From Desulfuromonadaceae bacterium GWC2_58_13 (GTDB lineage Bacteria > Desulfobacterota > Desulfuromonadia > Desulfuromonadales > Trichloromonadaceae), in assembly GCA_001825565.1 (NCBI GenBank), contig MHXM01000060.1:1-5754 (forward strand): 5,754 bases of DNA. Reading direction: 5' to 3'. Position 1 is the first letter of the stretch, and each line of letters begins with the position of its first letter. The position numbers were made by a program, and so were the translations under genes. Under the pieces are notes generated by a model. That model was not told the origin of the DNA. It did no database searches and saw only the letters and a program-made list of their open reading frames with translations. Below are positions 5,549 through 5,754 of this stretch, in pieces.

Positions 5549-5754
5549 GTTAACTCGCACGAAAAACTGGATATTTTTCAGATAAAAATCCCAGAAAGTC
5601 CACGACAAGCGGGTATTATCCCTGATCGGCAGGTACTTGCGAGCCGGGGTGAAGGTGAACGGGCGACTGGAAAAAACCCGTCTGGGTGTTCCCCAAGGGG
5701 GCCGCTCTCGCCGCTTCTCGCCAACATCCTGCTCGACACACTGGACAAAGAGCT
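5549..5754 (+). pseudogene. ltrA: Group II intron reverse transcriptase remnant, frameshifted, runs off the window
   Basis: From 5595 to about 5702, one frame reads KVHDKRVLSLIGRYLRAG, then VKVNGRLEKTRLGVPQGG, the typical segment of group II intron reverse transcriptases up to the PQG motif. After that the match continues one frame over (5702 onward) as PLSPLLANILLDTLDKEL. Family members read PQGGPLSPLLANILL without a break, so one base appears to be missing at about 5700-5702. A weaker upstream match (5549-5594) in a third arrangement reads RVNSHEKLDIF, like the family's 'RVNHDKLM', suggesting a second frameshift near 5592-5598. No start codon, no intact N-terminal region and no intron 5' end are visible, since the preceding gene stops only about 110 nt upstream. 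The YADD catalytic box would lie beyond the right edge. Either a decayed mobile-element fragment or, less likely, sequence errors in an intact gene. The upstream 5549-5594 part is tentative. Confidence 0.75.

Overview
The window looks like part of the chromosome of an anaerobic, moderately GC-rich bacterium, most likely a deltaproteobacterium of the Desulfuromonadales/Geobacter type. This is inferred from gene content: a corrinoid protein, a rubredoxin domain, a GAF-PAS histidine kinase and a group II intron reverse-transcriptase remnant. No rRNA or other marker gene is present, so the taxonomic call is tentative.

Layout. Positions 1-396 hold no convincing gene. They contain a probable terminator for an upstream gene (61-96), a possible sigma70-type promoter (249-275), a 25-bp near-perfect palindrome across its -10 box (263-287) and a possible leader hairpin (334-366). 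Four genes on the + strand follow, each overlapping the next by the four bases ATGA: a corrinoid (B12)-binding protein (397-1065), a UroD/MtaA-fold protein (1062-2096), a DUF1638 protein (2093-2701) and a GAF-PAS-HisKA-HATPase histidine kinase (2698-4371). After a 43-nt gap comes a rubredoxin / four-TM DUF2231-like / PAS fusion protein (4415-5440). The right edge (about 5549-5754) carries a frameshifted, 5'-truncated group II intron reverse-transcriptase remnant that runs off the window.

How the genes may work together. The first three genes resemble part of a corrinoid-dependent methyl-transfer module. However, the UroD/MtaA homologue appears to have lost all three zinc ligands (His, Cys, Cys replaced by Ser231, Thr233, Ala315). 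No substrate-specific methyltransferase (MtaB/MttB type) and no reductive activator (RamA type) is encoded here. The trio is translationally coupled to a sensor kinase and followed by a membrane redox/PAS protein. My inference, not shown by the sequence alone, is that this is either a methyl-transfer branch with built-in regulation or a corrinoid-based sensing system in which the methyltransferase-like protein binds or presents a ligand rather than activating a thiol.
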